This document shows, piece by piece, positions 14,018-22,130 of a DNA stretch of 25,188 nt. The notes below the pieces were generated by a model that saw only the letters and a program-made list of their open reading frames with translations, had not been told where the DNA came from and did no database searches. Each line of letters begins with the position of its first letter. Positions within the stretch are counted from its first letter, which is position 1. Origin of the DNA: Actinomycetota bacterium. GTDB taxonomy: Bacteria > Actinomycetota > Acidimicrobiia > Acidimicrobiales > AC-25. Made by a program: the position numbers and the translations under genes. The stretch is taken from assembly GCA_005888395.1 (NCBI GenBank), contig VAXF01000115.1:1-25188 (forward strand). The letters run 5' to 3'.

Positions 14018-15670
14018 GTGGCACAACGAGGCTGGGTCGGTTGGCTCGCCGACAACAAGGCCGCGTCCGCGGGGATCGCTGTGAGCCTCGTGATCGCCCT
14101 CATCGGCGTGGGAGTGGTGGCCGCGCGCAGCGGGAACGGCAAGAAGAAGGGAACGAGTCTGCAGGCCGGGGCGGAGGGCGCGACGACGACGGCCGTCGGC
14201 CAGGTGGCGCCCCTCGGCGGCACGGTCACGTCGGTGCCGGGCGGCCAGACCGGCGCGTCCACGGGCGCAGCCGTGCCGAAGGGCACGAAGGTTGCCGGCA
14301 CCACGACGGGCGGCGCGACCACGACCGGCGGCAGCACGGCGACGACGCCCGGCGGGTGCACGCCGCAGGACGACAAGGAGACCGGCATCACCAGGTCCGA
14401 CGTGCGGGTCGGCCAGATCGTGAGCGACGTCAGCCAGCTGCCGGCCCAGCTCAAGCCCAACTACGAGGGACTGCAGGCGTACGTCCACATGGTCAACGCG
14501 CAGGGCGGAGTCTGCGGGCGAAAGATCGTCATCGACTACAACAACGACCAGTCGAACCCGGCGACGCACCACTACTCGTTAATGATCCACAAGGACTTCG
14601 CCTTCGTGGCCAACTCGTCGCTCATCGACAGCACCGACTACCAGAGCGACGCCCCGTTCAACCCGACGTTAAAGGACAACGGCGAGTTCGTCCCCGACAT
14701 CGGCGGTCTGGCCTACAGCTATGGGCGTAACCAGTCGCCGTTGTTCGCCGGCACCGTCGGGAGCCTGTCGCCGAGCCTCACGGGCGGTGGCATGTTCCGC
14801 ACCATGGTCAACGAGGCCAAGACCGTGCCTCACGGGCCCTGCAGGAACGCGGGCGTCGTGTACCTGGTCGAGCCGACCGGCGCCTCCGAGGACCAGGGCA
14901 AGCTCGGGCAGGCCGCGCTGTTACAGCCCTGGGGTGCGAACTTCGGCGCCTCCCACGTCAAGCTCTACCAGGCCAGCCTGGCCGAGCCGTTAACGGTCTA
15001 CGAGCAGACGGTGGCGCAGATGATCGCGGACGGCGTGAACTGCGTGTTCACCTACTCCGACCTCGGCTCCGACATCAACCTCGTCAAGGCGATGGAGAAC
15101 CGCGGTGTCTGGCCGCCCGACAAGTGCACGGGCCCGACGTGCTTCGCCCTCACCTATGTGCCGTTCGCCGCCTACGACCCGAAGTTCATCCGCGATGCAG
15201 GTGACGCCAGCCACTCGGTGCTCACGTTCATCCCGCACGTGCCGGTCAACGAGACCGGCTCGCCCGCAATGCAGACGTACCTCAAGTGGCTGAAGACGGT
15301 CCCCGGAGCCGAGGTCAGCACATTCTCGTTGATCGGCTGGACGAGCGGCGAGATGTTCGTGGAGGCGATGAACGCCTGTGGTGGCGCACCGACGCGCGCG
15401 TGCGTCATCGACTACTGGCACAAGAAGCAGGGCTACACGGCCGGTGGCCTGCTCGGTGCGATCACACCGTTCAAGTCGACGCGCGTCGACTGTTCCGGCG
15501 GCTGCGGCAACTTCGCGGGCAAGGGCGTCTACAACTTCAAGTGGATCTTCACGTGCTCGGTGATGCTGCGCGTCGAGAACCGCAACGGGAAGGTCGACTT
15601 CTACCGCCACACGCCGGCCACCGGGTATTCGTGCGACACGCTCCAGGTGGCCCGCGGCAAACCTGCATGA
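14018..15670 (+). CDS. Liv-type ABC transporter substrate-binding protein, N-terminally membrane-anchored
   Basis: A 550-residue protein. Residues 17-36 are a hydrophobic helix, followed by a charged stop (SGNGKKKG) and a ~75-residue Ala/Gly/Thr/Val linker. From about residue 125 the type I periplasmic-binding fold begins (ITRSDVRVGQIV, then YEGLQAYVHMVNAQGGVCGRKI, as in the Peripla_BP_6 Leu/Ile/Val-binding group). No lipobox cysteine follows the helix, so the protein seems tethered by an uncleaved membrane anchor rather than lipid. There are many cysteines, including paired CSGGCG near the end, suggesting disulfides. The GTG start and a possible leaderless promoter are 41 bp from the divergent permease. 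Four in-frame TTA leucine codons (codons 188, 218, 302, 325) stand out in this GC-rich DNA. LivG follows after 3 bp. Confidence 0.85.
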   Translation: MAQRGWVGWLADNKAASAGIAVSLVIALIGVGVVAARSGNGKKKGTSLQAGAEGATTTAVGQVAPLGGTVTSVPGGQTGASTGAAVPKGTKVAGTTTGGATTTGGSTATTPGGCTPQDDKETGITRSDVRVGQIVSDVSQLPAQLKPNYEGLQAYVHMVNAQGGVCGRKIVIDYNNDQSNPATHHYSLMIHKDFAFVANSSLIDSTDYQSDAPFNPTLKDNGEFVPDIGGLAYSYGRNQSPLFAGTVGSLSPSLTGGGMFRTMVNEAKTVPHGPCRNAGVVYLVEPTGASEDQGKLGQAALLQPWGANFGASHVKLYQASLAEPLTVYEQTVAQMIADGVNCVFTYSDLGSDINLVKAMENRGVWPPDKCTGPTCFALTYVPFAAYDPKFIRDAGDASHSVLTFIPHVPVNETGSPAMQTYLKWLKTVPGAEVSTFSLIGWTSGEMFVEAMNACGGAPTRACVIDYWHKKQGYTAGGLLGAITPFKSTRVDCSGGCGNFAGKGVYNFKWIFTCSVMLRVENRNGKVDFYRHTPATGYSCDTLQVARGKPA

Positions 15671-15673
15671 GAG

Positions 15674-16483
15674 ATGACTGACGGGGTCGACCCGCTCCGG
15701 GTCGAAGAGGTCTCGGTCAGCTTCGGGGGGCTGCGGGCGCTCGACGACGTGTCGCTGCGTGTCCCCGCCGGCGGCATCATCGGCCTGATCGGCCCGAACG
15801 GGGCAGGGAAGACGACGCTGTTCAACGCCGTTACCGGCGCCGTCGACCCGGTGCGGGGTGCCGTGTGGCTCTTCGGGCAGGACGTGACGCGGTGGGCGCC
15901 CCACAATCGGGCCCGCCTGGGGGTGGGGCGTACGTTCCAGCGGCTCGAGCTGTTCGGCTCGCTCACGGTCAAAGAGAACCTGGTGGTGGCGGCGGAATCG
16001 CACGCCGGCCGCGGCGGGTTGCTCTCCGACCTGCTCGCGCTCCCGGCGTCGATCGAGACGCGGGCGGCCGCCGAGGAGCGAGCAACGGCGGTGCTCGCCG
16101 AGCTCGGTCTCGACGGCCACGCCGACGCGGTCGCGGGTGAGCTGCCTACCGGGCTGTCCCGCCTGGTGGAGCTCGGCCGCGCGCTTTGCACCGAGCCCCG
16201 GCTGCTCCTGCTCGACGAGCCGTCGTCGGGCCTGCGGGCGCAGGAGTCGCGCAAACTCGCCGACTATCTCCGCGACACGCGCGAGCGGCGAGGCACGAGC
16301 GCGCTTGTTGTCGAGCACGACATGGCCTTCGTGCTCGGACTGTGCGACTACGTGTACGTGCTCGACTTCGGCCGGCTCCTGGCCGAGGGGACGCCGGCGG
16401 AGATCCGACGCGACCCGGCCGTGCAGGCGGCGTACCTGGGAGAGGACACGGAAACACATGCCGGCAGCGCTGCTGGAGGTTGA
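15674..16483 (+). CDS. LivG-type ABC transporter ATP-binding protein (first)
   Basis: A 269-residue ATPase of branched-chain-type importers. Walker A GPNGAGKT is at 40-47, GVGRTFQRLELF at 84-94 is the LivG Q-loop region, Walker B is LLLLDEP at 177-183, and the switch His is in VVEHDMAF. The signature motif is LPTGLSRLVEL (158-167) instead of the usual LSGGQ or LPYGQQRRLE; the second LivG here shares this. The C-terminal VQAAYLGED segment is typical of LivG. ATG 15674 lies 3 bp after the binding-protein stop. The 3' end overlaps livF by 26 bp. It should energise one or both LivHM fusions together with LivF. Confidence 0.88.
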   Translation: MTDGVDPLRVEEVSVSFGGLRALDDVSLRVPAGGIIGLIGPNGAGKTTLFNAVTGAVDPVRGAVWLFGQDVTRWAPHNRARLGVGRTFQRLELFGSLTVKENLVVAAESHAGRGGLLSDLLALPASIETRAAAEERATAVLAELGLDGHADAVAGELPTGLSRLVELGRALCTEPRLLLLDEPSSGLRAQESRKLADYLRDTRERRGTSALVVEHDMAFVLGLCDYVYVLDFGRLLAEGTPAEIRRDPAVQAAYLGEDTETHAGSAAGG

Positions 16484-17159
16484 GGACCTCTCGGTCGCCT
16501 ATGGCCGGATCAGCGCGCTCGACGGCGTCGACCTGGTCGTGCCCGATGGCAGCGTGGTGGCCCTGCTCGGCCCCAACGGCGCCGGGAAGTCGACGCTGCT
16601 GAAGGCCGTTGCCGGGTTGGTGCCGCCCATCGCCGGGCGGGTGGTGCTGGCGGGCGAATCCCTCGAGGGCGTGCCCGCGCACTGCCGCGCGGACCTCGGC
16701 GTGTGCCTCATACCGGAGGGCCGCGGGATCTTCCCGTCCCTCACGGTCGCCGACAACCTCGACGTCGCCCTCTCCAGCCACGACGAGGGGATGCGCCGCG
16801 TCGTCGACTACTTCCCGGTGCTCGGGGAACGCCGTGCCCAGCTGGCCGGGACACTCTCGGGTGGCGAACAGCAGATGCTCGCCCTCGCGCGGGCGGTGGG
16901 CGCGCAGCCCCGGCTGCTGATGGCCGACGAGCTCTCGCTCGGCCTCGCGCCGCTGCTGGTGCGCACCATCGCCGAGACGCTCGAGCGGGTCCACGAGGAG
17001 GAGAGCCGCACCATCCTGCTCGTCGAGCAGTACGCCACCCTTGCCCTCCGCCTCGCCGACCTGGTCTACATCCTCAATCGGGGCCGGCTGGTCTGGGCGG
17101 GCGAGCCCGACGAGCTGCGGGCCTCGAAAGTCCTGGTAGAGAGCTACTTGGGCGGGTAA
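16458..17159 (+). CDS. LivF-type ABC transporter ATP-binding protein (first)
   Basis: A 233-residue ATPase. Walker A GPNGAGKS is at 38-45, LIPEGRGIFPSLTV (84-97) is the hallmark of LivF, the signature LSGGEQQML is at 133-141, and Walker B is LLMADELS at 153-160. The proline that normally follows the catalytic Glu (DEPS) is Leu here, while the catalytic E158 is kept. ATG 16458 is chosen as it opens directly into LLEVEDLSVAYG. It overlaps livG by 26 bp, so the two are translationally linked. It pairs with LivG as a heterodimer on the cytoplasmic face of the permease. Confidence 0.88.
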   Translation: MPAALLEVEDLSVAYGRISALDGVDLVVPDGSVVALLGPNGAGKSTLLKAVAGLVPPIAGRVVLAGESLEGVPAHCRADLGVCLIPEGRGIFPSLTVADNLDVALSSHDEGMRRVVDYFPVLGERRAQLAGTLSGGEQQMLALARAVGAQPRLLMADELSLGLAPLLVRTIAETLERVHEEESRTILLVEQYATLALRLADLVYILNRGRLVWAGEPDELRASKVLVESYLGG

Positions 17160-17175
17160 GCACAGGGAAACCGGC

Positions 17176-18699
17176 TTGATTCGTCGAAGTCTGAGACGGG
17201 GGAGGTGGGCTGCGGGAGTGGGATGGCGGCGATTGGTCCGGCGCCTCTCGTTCGTTTTCGCGGCCGTTTTGGCCGTCGCGGCCCTGACGCCGGCGCTGGC
17301 GCACGGCGACACCGTCGACGAGTCGCACCGGCCCACGGTGTTCGCGGGCATCGGCGCCGCCACCGGCGTGCACCAGGAGTTCAACGGCAACGCCGGGCTG
17401 GCGGCCACCGTCGAGCCGGTGCACGGGAGCCTGCCGGACGGGCTGGTCGACTTCGGCTCCGACGTGTCCCGAGCCCGCGCCGCCACCTACTACCCGGGCG
17501 CCACTGTCGCGGGTGCCGGCGAGCTGTGGTGCGGCCAGGTCGCGCCCATCTTCCCGTTCCCGAACCCCGAATGCCCGCTGCCGGCGTTCCCGACAACCGT
17601 GGACGTGCCGACGCCCGATGGCAAGCCCGACGCTAGCAGCACCACCTCACAGGATGTCAGCGGGAACGGGCCGGTCGATTTCACGGCGAGCTACGCCCGC
17701 GCCCACGCCGACCGGAAGTACGCGTCGAGCGACGCGGTCGACAGCGGCTACGACAGCAGCGGGACACCCGCCCAGGCCGCGGCCGTCCTCGACTTCCGGC
17801 GCGCGGCGGCCGCCCTTCTCCGCGGTCCGGTCGCGGCGAGCGCGGTGAAGGCGCAGGCGAGCGACAGCAGCGCTGCCCACGCCGACGAGTCCGAAATACA
17901 CGTCCGCGCCGACTTCCCGGCCAAGGACCCGAGCTTGCTCGTGATCACGGCCACCGCCGTCACCAAAGGCGTGTCGATGTTCGGCGGCACCGTCCACGTC
18001 GACTCGATCACGACCCAGTCGGTGTACCAGACCAACGGCAAGTCGCCCCCGGTGCACCATGACACGGTTCGTGCCAGCGGCACGACGGTCGCAGGCCAGC
18101 CCGCCACCATCGACCAGAACGGCGTGACGATCCTCGGCAACAACGAGGCCAAGCCCGTGCTCGACGCCCTGAACGCCGCCTTCGGGTTAGCCCTCAAGGG
18201 GGCCGGCACCACGATCCGGCTCGTCTCTCCCAGCCAGTCGGCCGCCAAGGGCGGCCCGCCGCCCGCGCTCAGCTCGGTCGCCTTCGGCACCCACTGCAGC
18301 GCCGGCGAGGCCGACGGCGTGCAGTACTACCAGAAGGCCGACCTGTCCTCGGTGCCCCTCGGGCAGGCGTACTACACCAACATCACGCTGGGCAGCGCGT
18401 GCACCGACGGCTACGCGGGCGCGGGGGTCGGGAAGCCGGCGCTGCCGACCGTGCCGGCCGTGACGGTCCCCGGCGCCGCTCCCGCGTCGCCGCCGGCCGC
18501 CGGCACGTCACCTTCCTCGGGCGCGTCGGAGACGGCGCTGCCCGTGGTCGGCACCCCCCAAGCCCGCGCGACCGGCGGCCTCGCGGCCTTTCTCACCGAC
18601 GAGAAGTACAGCCTCAGGATGCTGTACCTCGCGTTGGCGCTCGCATGCATCGGACTTGCCCTCGGCTGGCGCGTGCCGTCGCGCCTGTCGAGGCACTGA
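17176..18699 (+). CDS. Secreted, C-terminally membrane-anchored protein of unknown function
   Basis: A 507-residue protein not recognised as a known family. It begins with an Arg-rich segment and a hydrophobic stretch (about 24-42, LSFVFAAVLAVAALTPALAHG), which looks like a cleavable signal peptide ending ALA-HG. The middle (about 50-420) is Thr/Ser/Ala/Val-rich with repeating beta-strand patterns and five cysteines; then follows a Pro/Ala/Thr/Ser spacer (about 425-465) and a transmembrane helix near 484-502, with Arg-rich end. It is thus probably displayed on the outside of the membrane. The TTG 17176 start gives a full N-region; GTG 17218, with gggggagg upstream, is an alternative. It sits between two Liv-type ATPase/permease sets, 16 bp after livF, suggesting an accessory or capture role in uptake. 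One TTA codon at 18187-18189. Confidence 0.65.
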   Translation: MIRRSLRRGRWAAGVGWRRLVRRLSFVFAAVLAVAALTPALAHGDTVDESHRPTVFAGIGAATGVHQEFNGNAGLAATVEPVHGSLPDGLVDFGSDVSRARAATYYPGATVAGAGELWCGQVAPIFPFPNPECPLPAFPTTVDVPTPDGKPDASSTTSQDVSGNGPVDFTASYARAHADRKYASSDAVDSGYDSSGTPAQAAAVLDFRRAAAALLRGPVAASAVKAQASDSSAAHADESEIHVRADFPAKDPSLLVITATAVTKGVSMFGGTVHVDSITTQSVYQTNGKSPPVHHDTVRASGTTVAGQPATIDQNGVTILGNNEAKPVLDALNAAFGLALKGAGTTIRLVSPSQSAAKGGPPPALSSVAFGTHCSAGEADGVQYYQKADLSSVPLGQAYYTNITLGSACTDGYAGAGVGKPALPTVPAVTVPGAAPASPPAAGTSPSSGASETALPVVGTPQARATGGLAAFLTDEKYSLRMLYLALALACIGLALGWRVPSRLSRH

Positions 18700-18713
18700 C
18701 ACAGGAGCTCCGC

Positions 18714-19289
18714 ATGGCCAGCTCGTCGATCCCGCTCGACTCCTCCCTCGCCGGGAGCACTCGCGACACTGCCGGCGCGCCCGAAGGGGGCGCGTCGTGG
18801 CGATGGGAGGTGATCCGGCCCTACGCCGGGTGGGGCCTGGCGGTGCTGGGTGCCGTGTTCATCGTCGTCGGGTGGATCGGGATCTCGGGCGAGTCGCTCG
18901 TGGCCAAGCAGATGCCGTATCTGATCTCGGGCGGCGGCGGCGTGGCTCTCGTCGGGCTGGGCGTGCTCTTCCTCGGCACCGAGGAGCGGCAGCGTGACCG
19001 GGCCCGGATCGACCAGCTCGAGGCGATGGTGGCCGACCTCCATTCCGTGCTGCTCGTCCGCGCGGACGGTCGCGAACCGCAGGCGTCCGGCGCGTCGCCC
19101 GCTGCTGACGGCGGGAACGATGCGCTCGTCGCCCTGCCGGTCGGTCAGAGCTTCCACCGGTCCGACTGCGTCATGGTGCAGGGCAAGTCCAACGCCGAGC
19201 CGATCACAGCGCGCGAGGTCCAAGCGCGCGGGCTCAAGCCGTGCCGGCTGTGCGAGCCGACACTGGAGGAGAGCGACTCCCGCACGTGA
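18714..19289 (+). CDS. Small membrane protein with coiled coil and His-Cys-Cys-Cys tail
   Basis: A 191-residue protein of unknown family. Two transmembrane helices (about 38-58 and 69-89) are followed by a charged helix likely to form a coiled coil (EERQRDRARIDQLEAMVADL, about 91-110), a loose Ala/Gly region, and a C-terminal motif H148-x3-C152-x24-C177-x2-C180, ending in EP. The tail matches the extra tail of the first LivHM fusion: both read (Y/F)HR-x2-CV-x3-GK, then P-(L/I)-(S/T), L-x-x-C-x2-C-(D/E)-P. A zinc or other metal site is inferred from the spacing, which loosely recalls Ada-type zinc binding. The ATG start is preceded by AGGAG at 18703-18707. The stop overlaps the second LivHM start (GTGA), so it is coupled to that permease. 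Confidence 0.72.
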   Translation: MASSSIPLDSSLAGSTRDTAGAPEGGASWRWEVIRPYAGWGLAVLGAVFIVVGWIGISGESLVAKQMPYLISGGGGVALVGLGVLFLGTEERQRDRARIDQLEAMVADLHSVLLVRADGREPQASGASPAADGGNDALVALPVGQSFHRSDCVMVQGKSNAEPITAREVQARGLKPCRLCEPTLEESDSRT

Positions 19290-21139
19290 TCTGGGTCCAA
19301 CTCACCGTCGTCGGCGTCGCCATCGGCGCGATCTACGCGCTGGCCGGGATGGGCCTCGTGCTCACCTACAAGGCCACCGGGATCTTCAACTTCGCGTACG
19401 GCGGCATCGCCATGCTCGTGGCCTACATGTACTGGCAGATGCGGTCGCAGTGGCACTGGCCCCTCGTGATCGCGGCGCCGATCGCCCTTCTCGTCGTGGG
19501 CCCCGGCATCGGCGTGCTCCTCGAGCGGGTCGTGTTCCGGCCGCTCGAGCGTAGGGGGGCCTCGACGCCGGAGAAGCTGGTGGCGACGCTCGGCGTGTTC
19601 CTGCTGTGCCTCGGTCTCGCGTTCAAGATCTGGACGGGCATCGTCCGCCAGGGGTCGCGGATCGTGAGCGGGCGCTCGCTGCAATTCGGCGGCAACGTGC
19701 GGCTCGGCTTCGACCAGCTGTTCGTCCTCGTGTTCACCCTCGTCGTCTGCGTGCTGCTGTGGATGCTGTTCAGCCGCACCCATATCGGCACCGAGATCCG
19801 CGCCGTGGTCGACCGGCGCGAGCTGGCCGAGCTGTCCGCCATCGACGCGAACCGGGTGGCGCGCATCTCCTGGGCGTTGGGCTGCGGGCTGGCCGGCGCG
19901 ACGGGTGTGCTGCTCGCGTCGGGCTCGCCGCTCGACCCGTACCACTTCACCCTGCTCGTAGTCGAGGCGTTCTCGGTCGCGGTGGTGGCTCGCCTCGTGA
20001 GCCTCCCGGTCGCCGTCGCCGCTGGTGTGCTGCTGCTCGGCGTGCTCCAGAGCCTGTTGAGCCGGGTCGACTTCGGCCACGTGCCGTTCACCGGCATCCA
20101 CTTCAGCCACGGCTGGACCCAGGCCTTGAACAGCCTGAAGGGCGCCAACATCTCGGCGTTCATCCTCGTCGTCGCCCTGATCGTCGACCGCCGCCTCGAC
20201 GACGTCGGCGGTGGCTCGAGCACGACGGGTCTCGTCTCGCGCACGATGGGTGGACGCGCGCGGGCGCGGAGCCGCTCGGGATGGGTGGTCCCGGCGCTCG
20301 TCGGCGCGGCGGCAGTCCTGTTGCCGTTCTTCATCGACACGATCACCCTGCCCTACGCGCAGATCACCGTCGCGCTGGCGATCACGTTCACATCGATCGT
20401 GTGCATCACCGGGTTCGCCGGCCAGATCACGCTGTTCCAGGCGGTGGTGGCGGGCTTCGGCGCCTTCATCGCCGCCCGCGTCAACATCTCGTTGGGCGTT
20501 CCCGTGCTCGTGGCAATTCCTATCGGCGGGCTGGCGGCGACGCTGCTGGGCATCGCCACCGGCTTCCCCGCCCTCAAACGGCGCGGTCTGTTCCTGGGAC
20601 TGACGACGCTGGCCGTCGGGCTGTTCGTGCACAGCTTCGTGTTCGACAACCAGATCTTCGCCGGTGGTGCCCAGGGCATCCGGGCGAACCGGCCGGGCCT
20701 CTTCGGGCTCTCGTTCGACAGCCCCCGCTCCTTCTACTGGTTCGAGCTGGTCGTCGCCGGACTCATGCTGCTGCTGGCGCGCAACCTGCGCAGCGGCCGG
20801 CTCGGCCGCGTACTTGCCGCCATGCGCGACTCCGACACCGCGGCGCGCTCCATCGGCGTCGACCTGCGCGCCTACAAGCTGTTCATCTTCGGTGCCAGTT
20901 CGTTCATCGCGGGGGTTGGCGGCTGCCTGCTGGCCGAGCAGGCGCGCGTGTTCAACGCCGTCACCGGCTACGACCTGTTCACCAGCCTGTTCTGGTTCGT
21001 GGTCGTCATCGTGGCCGGCGTCGGCTCGATCGGCGGCTCGACCACCTCGTCCACGTCGACGGGCTCTCGCAGCTGCTGGTCGCGCTCGGCGCCCTGTTCA
21101 TCGGGTATCTGCCCGGCGCGTCCCTCGTCGGCATGCTGA
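19286..21139 (+). CDS. Second fused LivH-LivM ABC permease (3' end frameshifted)
   Basis: A 617-residue reading from GTG 19286, which overlaps the previous stop (GTGA). LivH half: GAIYALAGMGLVLTYKATGIFNFAYG at the start (partial motif) and RAVVDRRELAELSAIDANRVA. LivM half: ITGFAGQITLFQAVVAGFGAFIA and LAAMRDSDTAARSIGVDLRAYKL. Membrane segments are as expected up to VAGVGSIGGS. After that the frame gives a Ser/Cys/Arg-rich, non-membrane end that is not LivM-like. The proper end (GLSQLLVALGALFIGYLPGASL) appears in another frame from about 21040 to 21318. A small deletion with frame change near 21030-21060 is therefore likely, truncating the last helices. It could be a real defect or a sequence error. 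Unlike the first fusion it has no Cys tail; the adjacent 191-residue protein carries that motif instead. Confidence 0.78.
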   Translation: MIWVQLTVVGVAIGAIYALAGMGLVLTYKATGIFNFAYGGIAMLVAYMYWQMRSQWHWPLVIAAPIALLVVGPGIGVLLERVVFRPLERRGASTPEKLVATLGVFLLCLGLAFKIWTGIVRQGSRIVSGRSLQFGGNVRLGFDQLFVLVFTLVVCVLLWMLFSRTHIGTEIRAVVDRRELAELSAIDANRVARISWALGCGLAGATGVLLASGSPLDPYHFTLLVVEAFSVAVVARLVSLPVAVAAGVLLLGVLQSLLSRVDFGHVPFTGIHFSHGWTQALNSLKGANISAFILVVALIVDRRLDDVGGGSSTTGLVSRTMGGRARARSRSGWVVPALVGAAAVLLPFFIDTITLPYAQITVALAITFTSIVCITGFAGQITLFQAVVAGFGAFIAARVNISLGVPVLVAIPIGGLAATLLGIATGFPALKRRGLFLGLTTLAVGLFVHSFVFDNQIFAGGAQGIRANRPGLFGLSFDSPRSFYWFELVVAGLMLLLARNLRSGRLGRVLAAMRDSDTAARSIGVDLRAYKLFIFGASSFIAGVGGCLLAEQARVFNAVTGYDLFTSLFWFVVVIVAGVGSIGGSTTSSTSTGSRSCWSRSAPCSSGICPARPSSAC

Positions 21140-21318
21140 GCAGGATCGCCTCATCGATGCGCGCGCCCGCGGGCGCCGCGCCGGTGGCGACCGGCGCTCG
21201 GCCGGGTGTGGCGCGACCTCTGCCGGCGGCCGCTGCGGGCGTCGCCGGCAACGGGCACGGCGACCTGATGCCGTCACCGTTGGCCCTTCGCCTGCTCGAG
21301 GAGGCACGGTCGGGATGA
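21040..21318 (+). pseudogene. Displaced LivM C-terminus in another frame
   Basis: In this frame the DNA reads LDHLVHVDGLSQLLVALGALFIGYLPGASL (partial motif), the expected last helices of LivM, followed by an Ala/Pro-rich cytoplasmic tail. Its TGA at 21316-21318 overlaps the next ATG (ATGA), as other junctions in this operon do, so this was the original end of the permease gene. Compared with the first fusion, roughly 15-30 residues between IGG and this segment are missing. Confidence 0.65.
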
Positions 21319-22130
21319 GCGCGGTCGACCTCAGCGAGCCGGTGAGCACGACGCTGCTCGAGGCGCGCGAGATCTCGATGCAGTTCGGCGGGCTCCTCGC
21401 TGTCGACGACGTGTCGCTCGCGGTGCCGGCGGGGGAGATCACGGCCCTCATCGGCCCCAACGGGGCGGGGAAGACCACCTTGTTCAACTGCCTCGCCGGG
21501 CTGCTCCGTCCGACCCAGGGGCGCGTCGTTCTCGACGGCGCCGACGTCACCGATGTCGAGACCCACCAGCGGGCCCGCCTGGGCATGGGGCGAACGTTCC
21601 AGCGGCTCGAGATCTTCACCGGCATGACAGTGTTCGAGAACCTGCAGGTGGCGGCCGAGGCCGGTCGACCGTTCGAGGTCTTCCTCGACGCGCTGCGCCT
21701 GCGGCACCCGGAGGACCCCTCGGTGGTCTCGTTCGTCGAAGAGGTGCTCGACGAGGTGGGGCTGGCGTGGGCCGCAGACACGCCGGCCGGCGACCTGCCC
21801 ACCGGCGTGCTCCGGCTGGTGGAGCTGGGACGCGCCATGTGCACCCGGCCCAAGGTCCTGCTCCTCGACGAGCCGGGCAGCGGGCTCGACTCGCACGAGA
21901 CCGAGGTGCTGCAGCAGATCCTGTCGCAGGTGGCGGGGCGCGGCGTCGGCATCCTGCTGATCGAGCACGACGTCGACCTCGTCATGGCCGTGTCGCGCAC
22001 GGTGCACGTCATGGAGTTCGGGCGGCTCATCGCCAGCGGCAGCCCGTCTGAGATCAGCGGCAACGACGCGGTGCGGGCGGCGTACCTCGGGACCGAGGAG
22101 GGGGCCGGTGCCGGCGCTGCTCGAGCTTGA
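21315..22130 (+). CDS. LivG-type ABC transporter ATP-binding protein (second)
   Basis: A 271-residue ATPase. Walker A GPNGAGKT is at 47-54, MGRTFQRLEIF at 91-101, Walker B VLLLDEPGSGLDS at 181-193, and the switch His in LIEHDVDLV. Its signature is LPTGVLRLVEL (161-171), the same atypical form as in the first LivG, indicating that both belong to one subfamily. A ~10-residue N-terminal extension precedes the usual start of the fold. ATG 21315 overlaps the displaced permease end (ATGA). The end overlaps the second livF by 23 bp. It is clearly paralogous to the protein at 15674, consistent with duplication of an ATPase pair within the locus. Confidence 0.88.
   Translation: MSAVDLSEPVSTTLLEAREISMQFGGLLAVDDVSLAVPAGEITALIGPNGAGKTTLFNCLAGLLRPTQGRVVLDGADVTDVETHQRARLGMGRTFQRLEIFTGMTVFENLQVAAEAGRPFEVFLDALRLRHPEDPSVVSFVEEVLDEVGLAWAADTPAGDLPTGVLRLVELGRAMCTRPKVLLLDEPGSGLDSHETEVLQQILSQVAGRGVGILLIEHDVDLVMAVSRTVHVMEFGRLIASGSPSEISGNDAVRAAYLGTEEGAGAGAARA

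Noticed and set aside
11758..14460. A 900-codon open frame on the reverse strand overlapping the first LivHM permease and the binding-protein gene
   Set aside because: Its translation is Arg/Pro/Ala-rich without membrane segments, while the other frame gives a clear LivHM sequence. It is a GC-driven shadow frame.
14990..16459. Long reverse-strand frame opposite the binding-protein and livG genes
   Set aside because: No domain is seen, and the forward frames carry Walker and binding-protein motifs. It is an antisense shadow.
19145..20632. Long reverse-strand frame opposite the second LivHM
   Set aside because: It is rich in Arg, Glu, Asp and His with no recognisable domain, and lies antisense to a clear membrane protein.
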